DNA of 64,000 bases, taken from NCBI GenBank assembly GCA_028622995.1, contig JAJQJQ010000036.1, positions 1,054,001 to 1,118,000 of the forward strand, given 5' to 3'. Positions 11,277-21,987 of the stretch are shown here, piece after piece. The translations under genes were made by a program, and so were the position numbers. Under the pieces are notes generated by a model. The model did not search any database. It was not told the DNA's origin and saw nothing but the letters and a program-made list of their open reading frames with translations. The DNA comes from Panagrolaimus kolymaensis. Lineage: Eukaryota; Nematoda; Chromadorea; Rhabditida; Panagrolaimidae. Position 1 is the first letter of the stretch, and every line of letters starts with the position of its first letter.

Positions 11277-13064
11277 AAGCGTAAAAATGGGTTAAAAATA
11301 AAATTCATAAAAATTTTAAACAATCAAGTTTGAGCTTTGGAAAAAGCAGACAAAAAAGCTAAAACACATTTTTTTCTTTTTCAGTCGTAGCAAAACCAAG
11401 CAAGCTTAGGTTTGATAAATGAATGGGACAAACAACGATCAAAAACAAAAAAAGAAGAAGCGAAAAAGCAAAAAAGTCTAAAGGTCACGTCATCGAGCGA
11501 TTAGAAAGACAAAAGCCGCAGCAGACAATTCAACCTATTTCAATTTTAAAAAAATGCTCAGAGGCTTTATTTAACTTTCAAATCAATAATGCAAATAACA
11601 AAAAATAAAAGAAAGAAGCATTTTTGTATTAGAGCTTTCTATTATTGAATTGAAAAAAAAGATAAACCCTTTATTTATAATTAAAACTTGCGAAGCGAAA
11701 GAACCGAAACGTCTAAACAAATAAATAATACTTTTAAAAAAAGTTCAAAGAATGAACAAAAAAGCCGACCGACGAAATTATATTGAAAGGGATCGTAAAA
11801 ATTTTTCTTAAAAAAGTTTTAAAAATAATAAAATTCAACAAATCAAAAAAGGTAAAATAAAATTTTATTAGAAAAAAATTTGTAATTTATAGCACCTTAG
11901 AGACCCGAAACCGAAAACAAAACTACCTCCAAGTTAGTTGGAAACTTTTTCTTTTTCACGTTTTTTAATTTTTTATAATAATATAAGCAAGCAAAAAAAT
12001 ATATTTATAAAAAATCATTGATCAACTAATAAAGATAAGCTCAATAAAAAAAAGAGGACTAATGGTTTCTTTTGCCCCATTCCTTCTCTTTTCTGCGCGC
12101 AAAACAACGATTGAAGGAAAAAAAGCCATAAATTATCGCTATTTCGAAATAAAACAAAATAAAAATGAAATAAAAATGACAATGAAAAATGGCCAAAAAA
12201 TAAAATGAAGAAAACTGGGCTTCTTTTATATTAAAAAAAAAAATAAGAGTAATTAACTGATCAGATGATGATGTTTTCGTCCTTTCGAAAAAAGCAATGC
12301 TAAAACGCAAAAAAATTTTTTATAAAGTCTGAAATTTTTTTTCGTTCTAAACGCTGCTGTTATTTATAACATTTTTTTCTTAGGCTTTGATATCTATAAA
12401 AAATATTAAGATGCTACACTTTAAAATTAAAAAAAAATCAGTGTTAAGTTCTAAGAATACAATTTTTTTTGCATTAGCTGTTGTTGCTCAATGCCGCAAG
12501 CAATGAATGGAAATGTGCAAAAGAAAAAAAAAAGAAAGACAAATGTAAAAATATAAATGAATAATAACAGCTATGACTCATAACATCCAAGGAAGAGCAA
12601 CTTTTTGATGGGAAAATCCGAAAAAAGGTAAATGAATCAAAGAAATAAAAAAAAACGCTTTTAAACCTTTTTAAAAAAGAAGAGCAGCTCTTAAACCAAA
12701 ACACAATTAATAATAAGGAAAAAAGGTAAAAAAAATGATAATCATGGGGATGTCGAAAAAATAGGGAAAAATATAAGAAAAGTTTATGTTTTTTTACAGA
12801 AAAAATTGCGAATATTTATGGATAACAAAAAAAAGAAGGAAAAGTGTAAAACAGAAGCTTTCGAAACATTCATGGATGGATGTATTACCAATCCAAGCTT
12901 TCCATAACAAGGAAACCGCTGCTGCTTAAACACAAAACAATAAAAAAAACCTTTCTTCTTTTTTATCTTTTATTTTTTAGCTCAAAAAAGCAAAATGGAA
13001 GAAGAAAATGAAAGCAAGCGACTGCTACTACTGCGGCGGCGGCTGCTTTAGTTGTGGTTTATTT
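11277..13064. other. Gene-free stretch upstream of SAMHD1 copy 1
   Basis: Low-complexity A-rich DNA with Lys-rich chance frames. No gene, RNA or repeat is supported apart from the flanking hairpin and MITE. It corresponds to the ancestral first intron between the relic exon at 13436-13578 and the exon at 10966-11000. Confidence 0.45.
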
Positions 13065-13331
13065 TAAGGGTGGAAACGGGACGACTTTTTCATGTCCCGT
13101 CCCGTCCCGGGACCAAGCTTTTCGTCCCGTCCCGGTCCCGGTCCCGTCCCGGGACGGGACGGGACGTCCCTATTTTTTCGAATTTTGAGGCATTTTTTCC
13201 ATTAAAAAGTCAAATTTTTACGTCCCGTCCCGTCCCGGGACCAAAATTTTTCGTCCCGTCCCGACCCGGGACGGGACGGGACCGGGACGGGACGGGATTT
13301 TGAAAATAGTCCCGTCCCGTTTCCACCCTTA
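13065..13331. mobile_element. hAT-type MITE with CCCGT/CGGGAC subrepeats
   Basis: A 267-bp insertion with terminal inverted repeats TAAGGGTGGAAACGGGACG / reverse complement, flanked by the exact 8-bp direct repeat GTTTATTT (13057-13064 and 13332-13339). Eight-bp duplications point to hAT transposases. The interior is filled by GC-rich CCCGTCCCG and CGGGACGGGAC runs in both orientations. No coding capacity; chance open frames across it are Arg/Pro-rich. Confidence 0.85.
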
Positions 13332-13435
13332 GTTTATTTTGCCTCCTTTTTGCTTTTTATTTTTTTCAAACGCTGCCTTTATTGATCATTTTTTTTCTTT
13401 TTTCTATTACCCACGAAAAGGCTTGGAAAAAGCCT

Positions 13436-13578
13436 TACCGATTTTGAAGAAGATTAATTTTTATCAATTTTCGATTGGAGTTTTTTCATTTAAAAATTTT
13501 GATATTCATTTGTATCTGACCCATCTTTCTTTGGTTGTTTTTACACATCCATAAATTTACTTTTGGAATGGCATAGCG
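13436..13578 (-). pseudogene. Decayed first exon of SAMHD1 copy 1
   Basis: The reverse strand aligns along its length with the first coding exon of SAMHD1 copy 2 (16333-16461), including the ATG context and the GTAAGGC donor. It starts ATG CCA TTC CAA and then runs into TAA after small indels; copy 2 reads MPYEGKLMGVK at the same place. Further stops follow. So this is the ancestral coding exon 1 of copy 1, left about 2.4 kb from its partner exon. It may still serve as a non-coding leader exon because the 5' splice site survives. Confidence 0.75.
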
Positions 13579-14095
13579 ACGACGACAAGAACTTTTTTAT
13601 GTTACTTTTCTTCCTAGCGACACAAACAAGCAAACAACAAAATGGCTGACGACAGCAGCCAGACAGTTGGTTAGTAGTGGACGTTGTTGCCAACGGGGGA
13701 AAATGTTGGATGGTGTGTTCTAAAAAATAATGAACAATAGTTGTTTTGGGTGCTTAATTATAAAAATAAAAATAAAAGGAAGATAGCAGCCAAAATCTAA
13801 ATAGCTAATTTCAAATGAAACAAAAAAATTTAAATTTCTAAACTGTCTTTTCTGAGTTTAAAAAAATGATGATACTTTTTATAAATATTTATAAACAAAA
13901 ACAATAAAGAAAATTTATAAAAATAAAAATATTAAAAATCTTTTTTTTGTTACAACTGCGCCGTTAAAAACATTATACATACTTACTTTATAAATGCGTT
14001 CAAAATAAACAAATTTAATTTAATCAAAAATTTTGAAACAAAAAAAGTTAATACAAAAGTTAAAAACGAAAAACATTCATTAATCTAAGCGATAA

Positions 14096-16461
14096 TTAAT
14101 TAAGATAAGGAGTAATGTTTTCTTTATTTTTAATAATTCGACGTGGAGGTTTTATACCATAATTATTTGTATGTTTAATGAGAGCCGCTTCAATAATGGT
14201 GACATCCGCTGTTGTGCAAGTATGAGGAGCAAAAATAAATACAACTGATTCGTTTTCCAATGGCGATCGCATTTTATAATATGAGTTATCTTTATCGGAT
14301 TTAGAATAAAATAAAATTTTATCCATTGGATTTATATTTAAACCAAGTCCACCATGAAAATCCTTTCGAATGATAAATATTTCTTCATTGAATGAAAGAG
14401 GACGACAGGATTTTAAAGCAGCTTTAATTTCCTCTGTTCTCAAACAAGGATACTATAAATTGGACAAATTTTTTGGTATTAAATCTCAAATTTTTATCTT
14501 ACAAAAAAAACTTACATGTTTATCCAAATTTTCATAAACTAAAATAGGTTTAGGAAATCGCCGATATTCAAGATCAATCAAAATTTGTCGAGCCTTTTTC
14601 ATGTCTTCTTCACCAGAATTTGAATAAAGAATCTAAAAAAATTTTTTTATGCCAAGGCATACTAAAACTTTTTTTTTCACTTACTCCATTTCTAACAAAT
14701 TCGTCAGTTAATTGAATAAATAAATCAAGATAGTTGTTTCCAATAAAGACTTCTTTCCAAGTTACTGTTTTTCCATTATAGAGAAAAGTAAGATGAGGGG
14801 CAGCTAATTTGATAGCTTGAACTAACCTAAAAAATGATAGGTTTATAATTCTAAACAATTTTAACAAAATATTTTTGAAACATATAAATTAAATTAAAAA
14901 ATTATAATTCTTACAATATATTGGCAGCTAAAACATTTTTATGGCAATAAACAACTTGATGAAAGCGAATACGAGTTTCAAAAATTTTTTTAATTGTATG
15001 ATACTCTTCATCACAAAAACCTATCCATTTAAATTTTGGATTTTCCACACTTGAAACAATTTTAACCGAAGAAAATAATCGTTCAATTGTACCTTCGTCA
15101 ATCCCAGGAAACCCACAGCGTGAATCCCGAGAAAGATAATCTAATTTATCCACATCAAAACCAGAGAATGGATTATTGACGATAGCAAAGAGAAAGGCTT
15201 TATTGAGGAAAGCTAATTTATCTTTTTCTGATAAATCCAAGTGATCCCATGGTTTTGAGTTATTGGATACATTGGGATTGATGAAGTGTTTAATAAGCTT
15301 AAAGTGATAATCAGTAAAATAAACTTGATAGGCCTTTTTAATTTCTTCGTGATCTTCTAGAATTTTTTCAAATAATAAAACAGACATTTCTTCATGCTAA
15401 AAAAAAGTAAATTAAAATACTGAATATTTTATTGTTATTTTGCTTCTTAAACATACTGATATTTGGCCTTCAAAAAGTCGTTCAGAAAGATGAGAAAAAG
15501 GTCCATGGCCCAAATCATGTGCTAATGCAGCAACAATTACACAAAGAACTTCCGATCCTGTAAAGGGTTTTTTGCCATTAATTTTTTGATGTCGAAGCTT
15601 TTTAACCAATTGAGCGGCTAATTCGGCAGTACTAAAATTATTATAAAGTTAAAAAAGCTTTTCTTTGTCATATTTATTAGATGCTCGAACTAACCCAATA
15701 CAATGTGCATGCCTTGTATGTACAGCTTCGGGATAAACATAATAACAAGCTCCCAGTTGCTTAATATTTCTTAATCGACCAAAGCAAAGCGTATCAATGA
15801 ATGGTTTACAAACTTTTGGTATATCAGCATACCCAATTCCATGATTGATAGTATAATAATTATCTAGGTTATCAGGATCCCAATCAATAATCGCTTGAAG
15901 TGGTTTGGATGGGATTTTACCAACAGAAGTTAAACTTGGAAATTGGGTTTGAGAAGATTCACCCAAAGTTCTCCTAAAAATAAGAAATATATATTTTGGC
16001 GATTTAAGTTAATATTAATTTCTTACCGTTGTTTAGTCGGAGGTTGTTCATCAACATTTTTAGGATTGGACGATGTCTAAAAAAATTAATTAATGTGAGA
16101 TCACATTGTCACGCAAGTTCTCTTCCCAATTTAGTGTTTCGAAAATTTCTAAAGATTCGATAGACAACAATTTTATATCAAATTTTTAATTTGATATCTA
16201 TCATTTTGGCTTCGAAACCTAAAATTATGGTGACTAAGAACGATATTCGTAATTGTAAAATAAACATAAAAAAAGGATTGAAATTTTCTTATTATCTATT
16301 TTTCTATTATAGTTTTAAAAAAAAAGCCTTACCAATTCTGGTGAAGATGGATTTGCATTTGAATCAATTTTGGATTTGATGTTTTTTTTAAATTTTTGAT
16401 ATTCTAATGTATCCGACCCTTCTGTTGCTTTAACTCCCATAAGTTTACCTTCATACGGCAT
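14096..16461 (-). CDS. SAMHD1: SAMHD1-like HD-domain dNTP triphosphohydrolase, copy 2
   Basis: Full-length paralogue of the neighbouring copy. Exons (minus): 16461-16333, 16076-16027, 15973-15695, 15631-15457, 15396-14915, 14826-14685, 14632-14516, 14452-14096; all phases close, giving 576 residues. Start MPYEGKLMGVK, then a polar linker, IIDWDPDNLDNYYTINHG, RLRNIKQLGACYYVYPEAVHTRHAHCIG with the first metal His, LAHDLGHGPFSHLSE with the HD pair, and DVDKLDYLSRD with the fourth ligand. The C-terminal half carries KDFHGGLGLNINPMDKILFY, shared with copy 1. No SAM domain. A TATA box and a GATA-factor site lie upstream. Expected role is dNTP hydrolysis, with possible links to innate antiviral restriction as in vertebrate SAMHD1; the latter is not known for nematodes. 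Confidence 0.9.
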
Positions 16462-16637
16462 AGTGAAACACACTTTTATCTTCTTCTTTTTTTTTAAATC
16501 GAAACACTATCAGCACAAATAATATCCAAGAGTCAAGTCAGTTGATTCAAATTTACACTATTAATTTTCTTTTAAGAACTTGAAGAACAAATCTTTTGAG
16601 CACCAAAAATAGACATTTTAACTTTATCTTAACCCCG

Positions 16638-16645
16638 CTTTTATA
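16638..16645 (-). promoter_or_regulatory. TATA box of SAMHD1 copy 2
   Basis: TATAAAAG on the minus strand, followed by a locally GC-rich GCGGGG, about 177 bases upstream of the ATG at 16461. This is one of the cleaner TATA elements in the window. Confidence 0.5.
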
Positions 16646-16681
16646 TCCATTGTTTTAATTGCGTTCTTTCCGGTGTTATTC

Positions 16682-16687
16682 TTATCA
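16682..16687 (-). promoter_or_regulatory. TGATAA GATA-factor site upstream of SAMHD1 copy 2
   Basis: A TGATAA hexamer on the minus strand about 40 bases upstream of the TATA box. In nematodes such sites often drive intestinal expression through ELT-2-type factors; the assignment here is by position only. Confidence 0.3.
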
Positions 16688-16699
16688 ATTTTATGGATG

Positions 16700-19171
16700 T
16701 TCAGGTTCAACAAACAAACAAACAAAAAAATGTATGAAAAAAATAATCTTATGACTTTTTGACTTTTAAAACTTATTTTCGTTTTTTTTTTGTTCTCGTG
16801 GTTTTAAAATGATTAGGATATTTACCAAATAATTTAAAATTATAATTTCTGTCGTTGCATGAAGCTTTTGCGATTTTGATATAATTATAATTTGGTGATT
16901 TTATTCGTATATTTTGATCTTTTAAAATCTTGGCTACAAAAAATATCTTCTTATGTTTTTTTTGTGTAGTTTAAGCGTTGATCATTTTATGATAAGTATT
17001 TATTTTTAATTGTTTACCATTTGCTTTCCAATTTTCCCACACAAAAGAATAAAAAACAGAAAAGAAAAGAAAAATTGTGTGATAAGCTAGAAGCTTTTTC
17101 AGTCGATATAAATAAAAGTGCATGTTGTTGACATCGGAAATAAAAAAACAAAACAAACATTTAATAAATTTTTATAAATCCCGTGAGGATGAAATATTTT
17201 GAGTAATATGACAAATTAAAAAATAACAAAACAATCTTATTCTTGAAGAATTTTTGAAGTTTTTAATGTTATCAAAATAAGGATTATAATATAAGTTTGA
17301 GAAAGTATGTTTATTAAAACTCTTTATAAAATCTTATTTATTGTTGCAAAAAGATTCACTTTTATTATTTCCTGAATTGTTTTGGCATCAAGGATTTTCT
17401 ACATTACTTTACCGTTATCAAATATTGCCATTTTCAATTCATAGAAACAAAAATTTTTAATATTTTTTTATTTATGAATTTTATAAACTTTTTTCTATTC
17501 TAATGATTTTAAAGCATCATCGTTTTCAGCGATTTTTTAGCGTTATCACTAATTTAATTAAAGCTTTAGAAAGCTGCAAGAAATTAAAAATGAAAAAAAA
17601 CTATGTGAAATTTAAATATTCAAAACAACTTTAAGAAAGAAAAAAAATAGAGAGAACCAAAAAAATGAATGCACCTGCAGTAAAAGAAAATTATACTAAC
17701 AAAAAGGATATATTATTTGCAAAGAAAATAAAAATAAATAAGGGCAAGTCAAAACAAACAAAAAAAGATATATGCGAGTCATACTCAAAAAAAAGAAAGA
17801 TAGGAAGGGAAAATATTGTTTCAGATGACAGACGCCAATCATAATATATTTTAGCTTTTTCATATTGAGTGAGTCCAAAAATAGTATTCAAAAAGGACTT
17901 AACTTTCAGGCATTTATTGATCGCTCAATATCGGCAAAAACTTGCTTTTTAACCATAAAAATAACTATTTGAATTTTTTTCTTGCTTTTTTATAGCAATA
18001 GAAAATTATTGATTTCGGCCCTTTTTTAGTTTACTTTTTTTTCACCAAGAAAATTATTATAGAATATTTTGATGGAAAAAAAATTCACCGATGATGATTT
18101 TTCTTTAAAGTTTCCCCATTCTGGACTTTGTATGGGTGCAAGTAAGCGGCAGTGGAAAAAGCACAATTCTGAAAAAATTATTAATGATGCGTGATGTGAT
18201 GTGTAAATCAATATTTTTTTTTCATTAATGTATTGTGCGATTGTATATTCTTTTTTTTTTTTGAAAAAACAAACAAAATAAATTTAACTCTTCCAAAACC
18301 AATTTGTTATATCCATTGCTTCAGCGGATGCCACACAATTGAAACCACCGATAGCGCTTATCGTCTGCCAAAAAGCGTGGTTGAGAAAAAAAAGAGAAAA
18401 GGAAAAAAAGTATAATTAAATATTCAAAAAAGCAACAAAAGAAATACATATAAATAACAATTGCATTTTCGCTTGATCCCTTCTCAATGAACAGAAAAAT
18501 ATATGAAAAGTGCATATGCCAGAGAAGAAGAAAAACGATAAACAAAAATCAAGGTTGTCATGCCAAAACAAAAGACAAAAAATATCTATAGGTTATACTT
18601 TAATCAAAATAATGAGAGGAACCAAAAGCATAGACTCTTTCTTCATTGACCTCAATTAGGAATTGATTTTTGAGAAATTTTGTTATCAATTTTTTTGCTG
18701 TAAACAAAAAAGTTTCAGTATCAATTTTGCAGCTTTGGTGAACGCTAACATTTTTTTCTTTGAATATTTTAATTTTTATTTATTTTAAACTTTTTTTTTC
18801 TTTAATATTTTTCAGGTGTAATTTTTTTTTGAAGTCCACTATCATGTAAAAAGAAACACACCAACAATAAATAGCTCTCCAGTGGTTAATAGCTTGAGAT
18901 TAAAACGTGATAATAAGCTTACCTCAAATTCAATGAAATTATTAGCTTTAAGTGAAAAGAACTTTGAAACCCTTATAATTCATCACTTCAATAAATATTT
19001 CTTAAAATAAATACAGAGAGCAACAAAGTAAATAAAATGATTTTTGTATGAAAAAAATTGCAACAGTGAAATAAAAAAAATAGAAAATTAAATTTCATTA
19101 TAAACATTTACTATCACAAATATAAAGCAAGTACAAATCATCAAACATTTATTACATCCATCATCATTTCA
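16700..19171. other. Intergenic, no supported gene
   Basis: A/T-rich with homopolymer runs. An island at about 18290-18385 has balanced composition and is open on both strands, but has no partner exon I can identify. The rest holds nothing I can support. Confidence 0.45.
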
Positions 19172-20271
19172 TCATTCATTATCTTTATCTTTTTGATCCA
19201 TAAATTCTTCTCTACTTGATTCAATTGGATTTAATTGATGTTCTTCACTCATCCTAAAAAACAAACAAAAATATGAATACCTTGGTTTGGAAACGAAAGA
19301 AAAAAACTTACTCAGAATTTGCATTCTTTCTTGTTGATTCTGATGCCCGTGTTGACGTTAAACCACGACCCTTCTTTTTTTCTTTTTTAGTACTTATTTC
19401 TGATTCAGCTGGTTTGGTTGTTGCATCACGTTTTGCTTTTCTGAATGCTGCCACGGCTGAAGGAGCTGAAGCTTTGATTGCTGATGGAGGTGATTCACAT
19501 TTATTTGCCTGAAAAAAAAAGAAAAAAGTATTTAAAATGATACTGTAGGCAGGCAAATATAAACAAGGTTGAAACGAATCCACCCATAAATTACAAAATA
19601 TGTCTTCGTTTAAAACAACTTAATAAAAGACCAGAGACTTGTGTTATTTAGGACTTTAGAACGTGGAAGAACAAAGCTTCAAATCGAGTCGCGCGCACTC
19701 TTTAAAAAAGGAAAAGTTTATATCGGCGGATTTCACTGTGAAATGAGGAAAACACGGAAAATCACCAACGAAACTCATTTTTTTCAGGTATAAAAGCTTA
19801 ATCAAAAAAACAAAACAAAAAGTGTTTTGAAAATTCTTATGACAGAGTATCACAAAGTGACATTAATACGCAGCAACAACAACAAAAATAGTTCCAAAAG
19901 TAAAAACTTTCTCGCCCAAATTTTTAGAAGAAAAAATAAAGCAAAATTGACAACAAAAAAATGAACCAACTGACCTTTCCTTTCTTGGATTTCTTATTCT
20001 TCGTCTCCTTCTTCTTTGTTTCTTTTGTTGTTTCTTTCTTGGATTCTTTATTATTTGATAATAATTCTTTTTTAGTTTCATTGTTGTTTGCTGCTGTTGA
20101 TTTATCTTTTTTGTTGTTGTTGATTTCACTTTTCTTTGAAACTTTTGATTCAAGAGCACTTGGATCATTGCCATCTTTTTTATTTGATGGTTTACATAAT
20201 ATCAAAATAATCATCCAGCATGAAATCGATAAAATACAATTTAAAATCACATTGAACCATAATAACAACAT
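19172..20271 (-). CDS. Lys-rich single-pass membrane protein, unknown
   Basis: Exons (minus): 20271-19975, 19508-19312, 19253-19172; phases 0 and 2 close; 191 residues. Residues 1-27 are a signal anchor (LLLWFNVILNCILSISCW then MIILILCK). The remainder is highly charged and low-complexity: KKDGNDPSALESK, repeated ETKK/KESKKET units, then SAIKASAPSAVAAFRKAKRD and a KKEKKKGRG stretch, ending in an acidic DQKDKDNE tail. No known domain recognised. It is the last of three consecutive minus-strand genes. The first intron of about 466 bases contains no required exon. An ER or nuclear-envelope anchor with a charged cytosolic tail is a reasonable guess, nothing more. Confidence 0.6.
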
Positions 20272-20619
20272 TTTTTGATTGGAGTTTGAGTTTGATGAGA
20301 TTAGACAAAAACAGCTGCAGCAGAGAAGAAAAAAGACGCAAATGACAAAGCCAAAGTTTTTTCGAAAGACAATGCAAAAAAAAAAATGTGATAGGTTGGA
20401 AAATTTGCATGAGTTTTAAAATTCATGGGAAAAAAATTCGCTGATAGCTTTTTTTAGGCAAAAAACAAGCTTCCATTCCAATTTCGTTCTTCGATTCTTT
20501 ATAAAATGTACAAATAAATTTATCTTTATTATTCACATACATGTTATACATTCAATCAAAACGAGATACGTTACAGAAGACAGAAATACAAAAATTAGAA
20601 AGAAAGATTGATGTGTGAT

Positions 20620-21842
20620 TTAGTTTTTCTTTTTAGCATAATGAACATGAGCTTTAGGAAAGAGTTGACTAGTTTGTACTGATGTTGTTGGCGAAGATAA
20701 AGGTTCAGGATATTCAGAGTAGTGAGACTAAAAAAGAAGATAAAAGATTAGTTTGAGAAAAGAAAGGAAAAGTTAAAGATTTAAAGATGAATGATAAAGG
20801 TTTTGGAATTCTTCATCACAAACAAATTATAACATAGCCATGAAAACAGTAAATGAAGATAGCATTAATATTCTCAAACCAAAAAGATCCATTCCAATAA
20901 GTGCATGTGTCAACATAACCACCATCTTCATATTCCAAAACTTTCATCATGCATCTCCAAAAAAAGAAGAAGAGAGAACTTACACTTTCAGATAATGTAA
21001 CATTGGTTGTGCCATCATAGCTTTGAACTTCGCTATCATCATCAAACATTCCACCCATTGTAACAATATCAGGAGATGGAGCACGTTGAACTCTAAAAAA
21101 CAAAAACAACATTTTTAGTTAAACCGAGAAACAAACAAAAAAGAACTTACGCATTAGCTAATGGCATTTGATGAGATGATTTAGCAGTAGTAGCGGCGGC
21201 GGCAGCAGCAGCTTCAGCAGCTTTTTCACGAGCACGATATGCAGCAGCAGCAATTTTTTCTCTTGCAACAGCTTCAGCAACTTCACGAGGAATATGAGCA
21301 GATTTATCAGCTTCACGTGGATCAACTTTAGCATAACTTTCAATATCAAATGCAAAATCACGTATTTTATGTGATGGATTATGAATATTTGTTGAAGCAG
21401 CAGCTTTCTTGGTTTTTGATCCTTGTTTATCATCTTTTTGTTGTCCTTGTTGCTTTTGAGATTGTTGTTGACGAGAAGAACATTCTTTTGTTGTTGCAAC
21501 TTTGATTGGACACTTGCTAATGGATCGTTGACGATTTGACTTTTTCCTGAAACACAAAAAAATTACGTCAAATGTTTTAGAATTGAAAAAACAAACGAAA
21601 AAGAAAAACGTACTTTGGAAATTTGATAAGAATATTAACTTCAATTTCTAAATCTTGACCAGAAAGTTGAACAAATTTTGAGCTAAGTTCATCGATGATT
21701 TTATCAACAATGTTTGTTGAAGGTTGTTGGCGTTGTTGACGAATTTCATGATTACCCTTAAAAAATGAACGATCATCAAAAAGGTAAAGAAAAAAGAAAA
21801 ACTTACTCGTTTTGCAACAGCAGCAGCAGAAGATTGATTCAT
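20620..21842 (-). CDS. Gln/Ala-rich protein of unknown function
   Basis: Exons (minus): 21842-21807, 21756-21614, 21546-21151, 21092-20984, 20727-20620; frames close throughout; 263 residues. No signal peptide or membrane segment. Order: SAAAVAKR start; NIVDKIIDELSSKFVQLSGQDLEIEVNILIKFPK, possibly a small helical module; a Lys/Arg/Gln-rich basic region; IRDFAFDIESYAKVDPREADKSAHIPREVAEAVAREKIAAAAYRAREKAAEAA, a helical Ala-rich coil; then a polar tail with DIVTMGGMFDDDSEVQSYDG. It may be nuclear or cytoskeletal. The start codon lies only about 145 bases from the 2-kb inverted-repeat element, so that element now forms its upstream region. The intron 20728-20983 contains another open, codon-like stretch (see findings). 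Confidence 0.7.
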
Positions 21843-21987
21843 CGTGAGTTGTTGTCACGGAAGAAAGAAGATGACGACACAATCAAAGACACAAGAATAA
21901 GCAAGACTAAACCTTTTCTAAACAAGCCACAAAAATAAAACGTATGCTTGAGAGATGAATGAAGTCATGCAAATTTTTTGAGTGCTA

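Noticed and set aside
11423..11608. 61-residue basic frame
   Set aside because: Composition expected from A-rich DNA; no signal, motif or partner exon.
13052..13303. Arg/Pro-rich 83-residue frame
   Set aside because: It is the CCCGT/CGGGAC interior of the hAT MITE read as protein.
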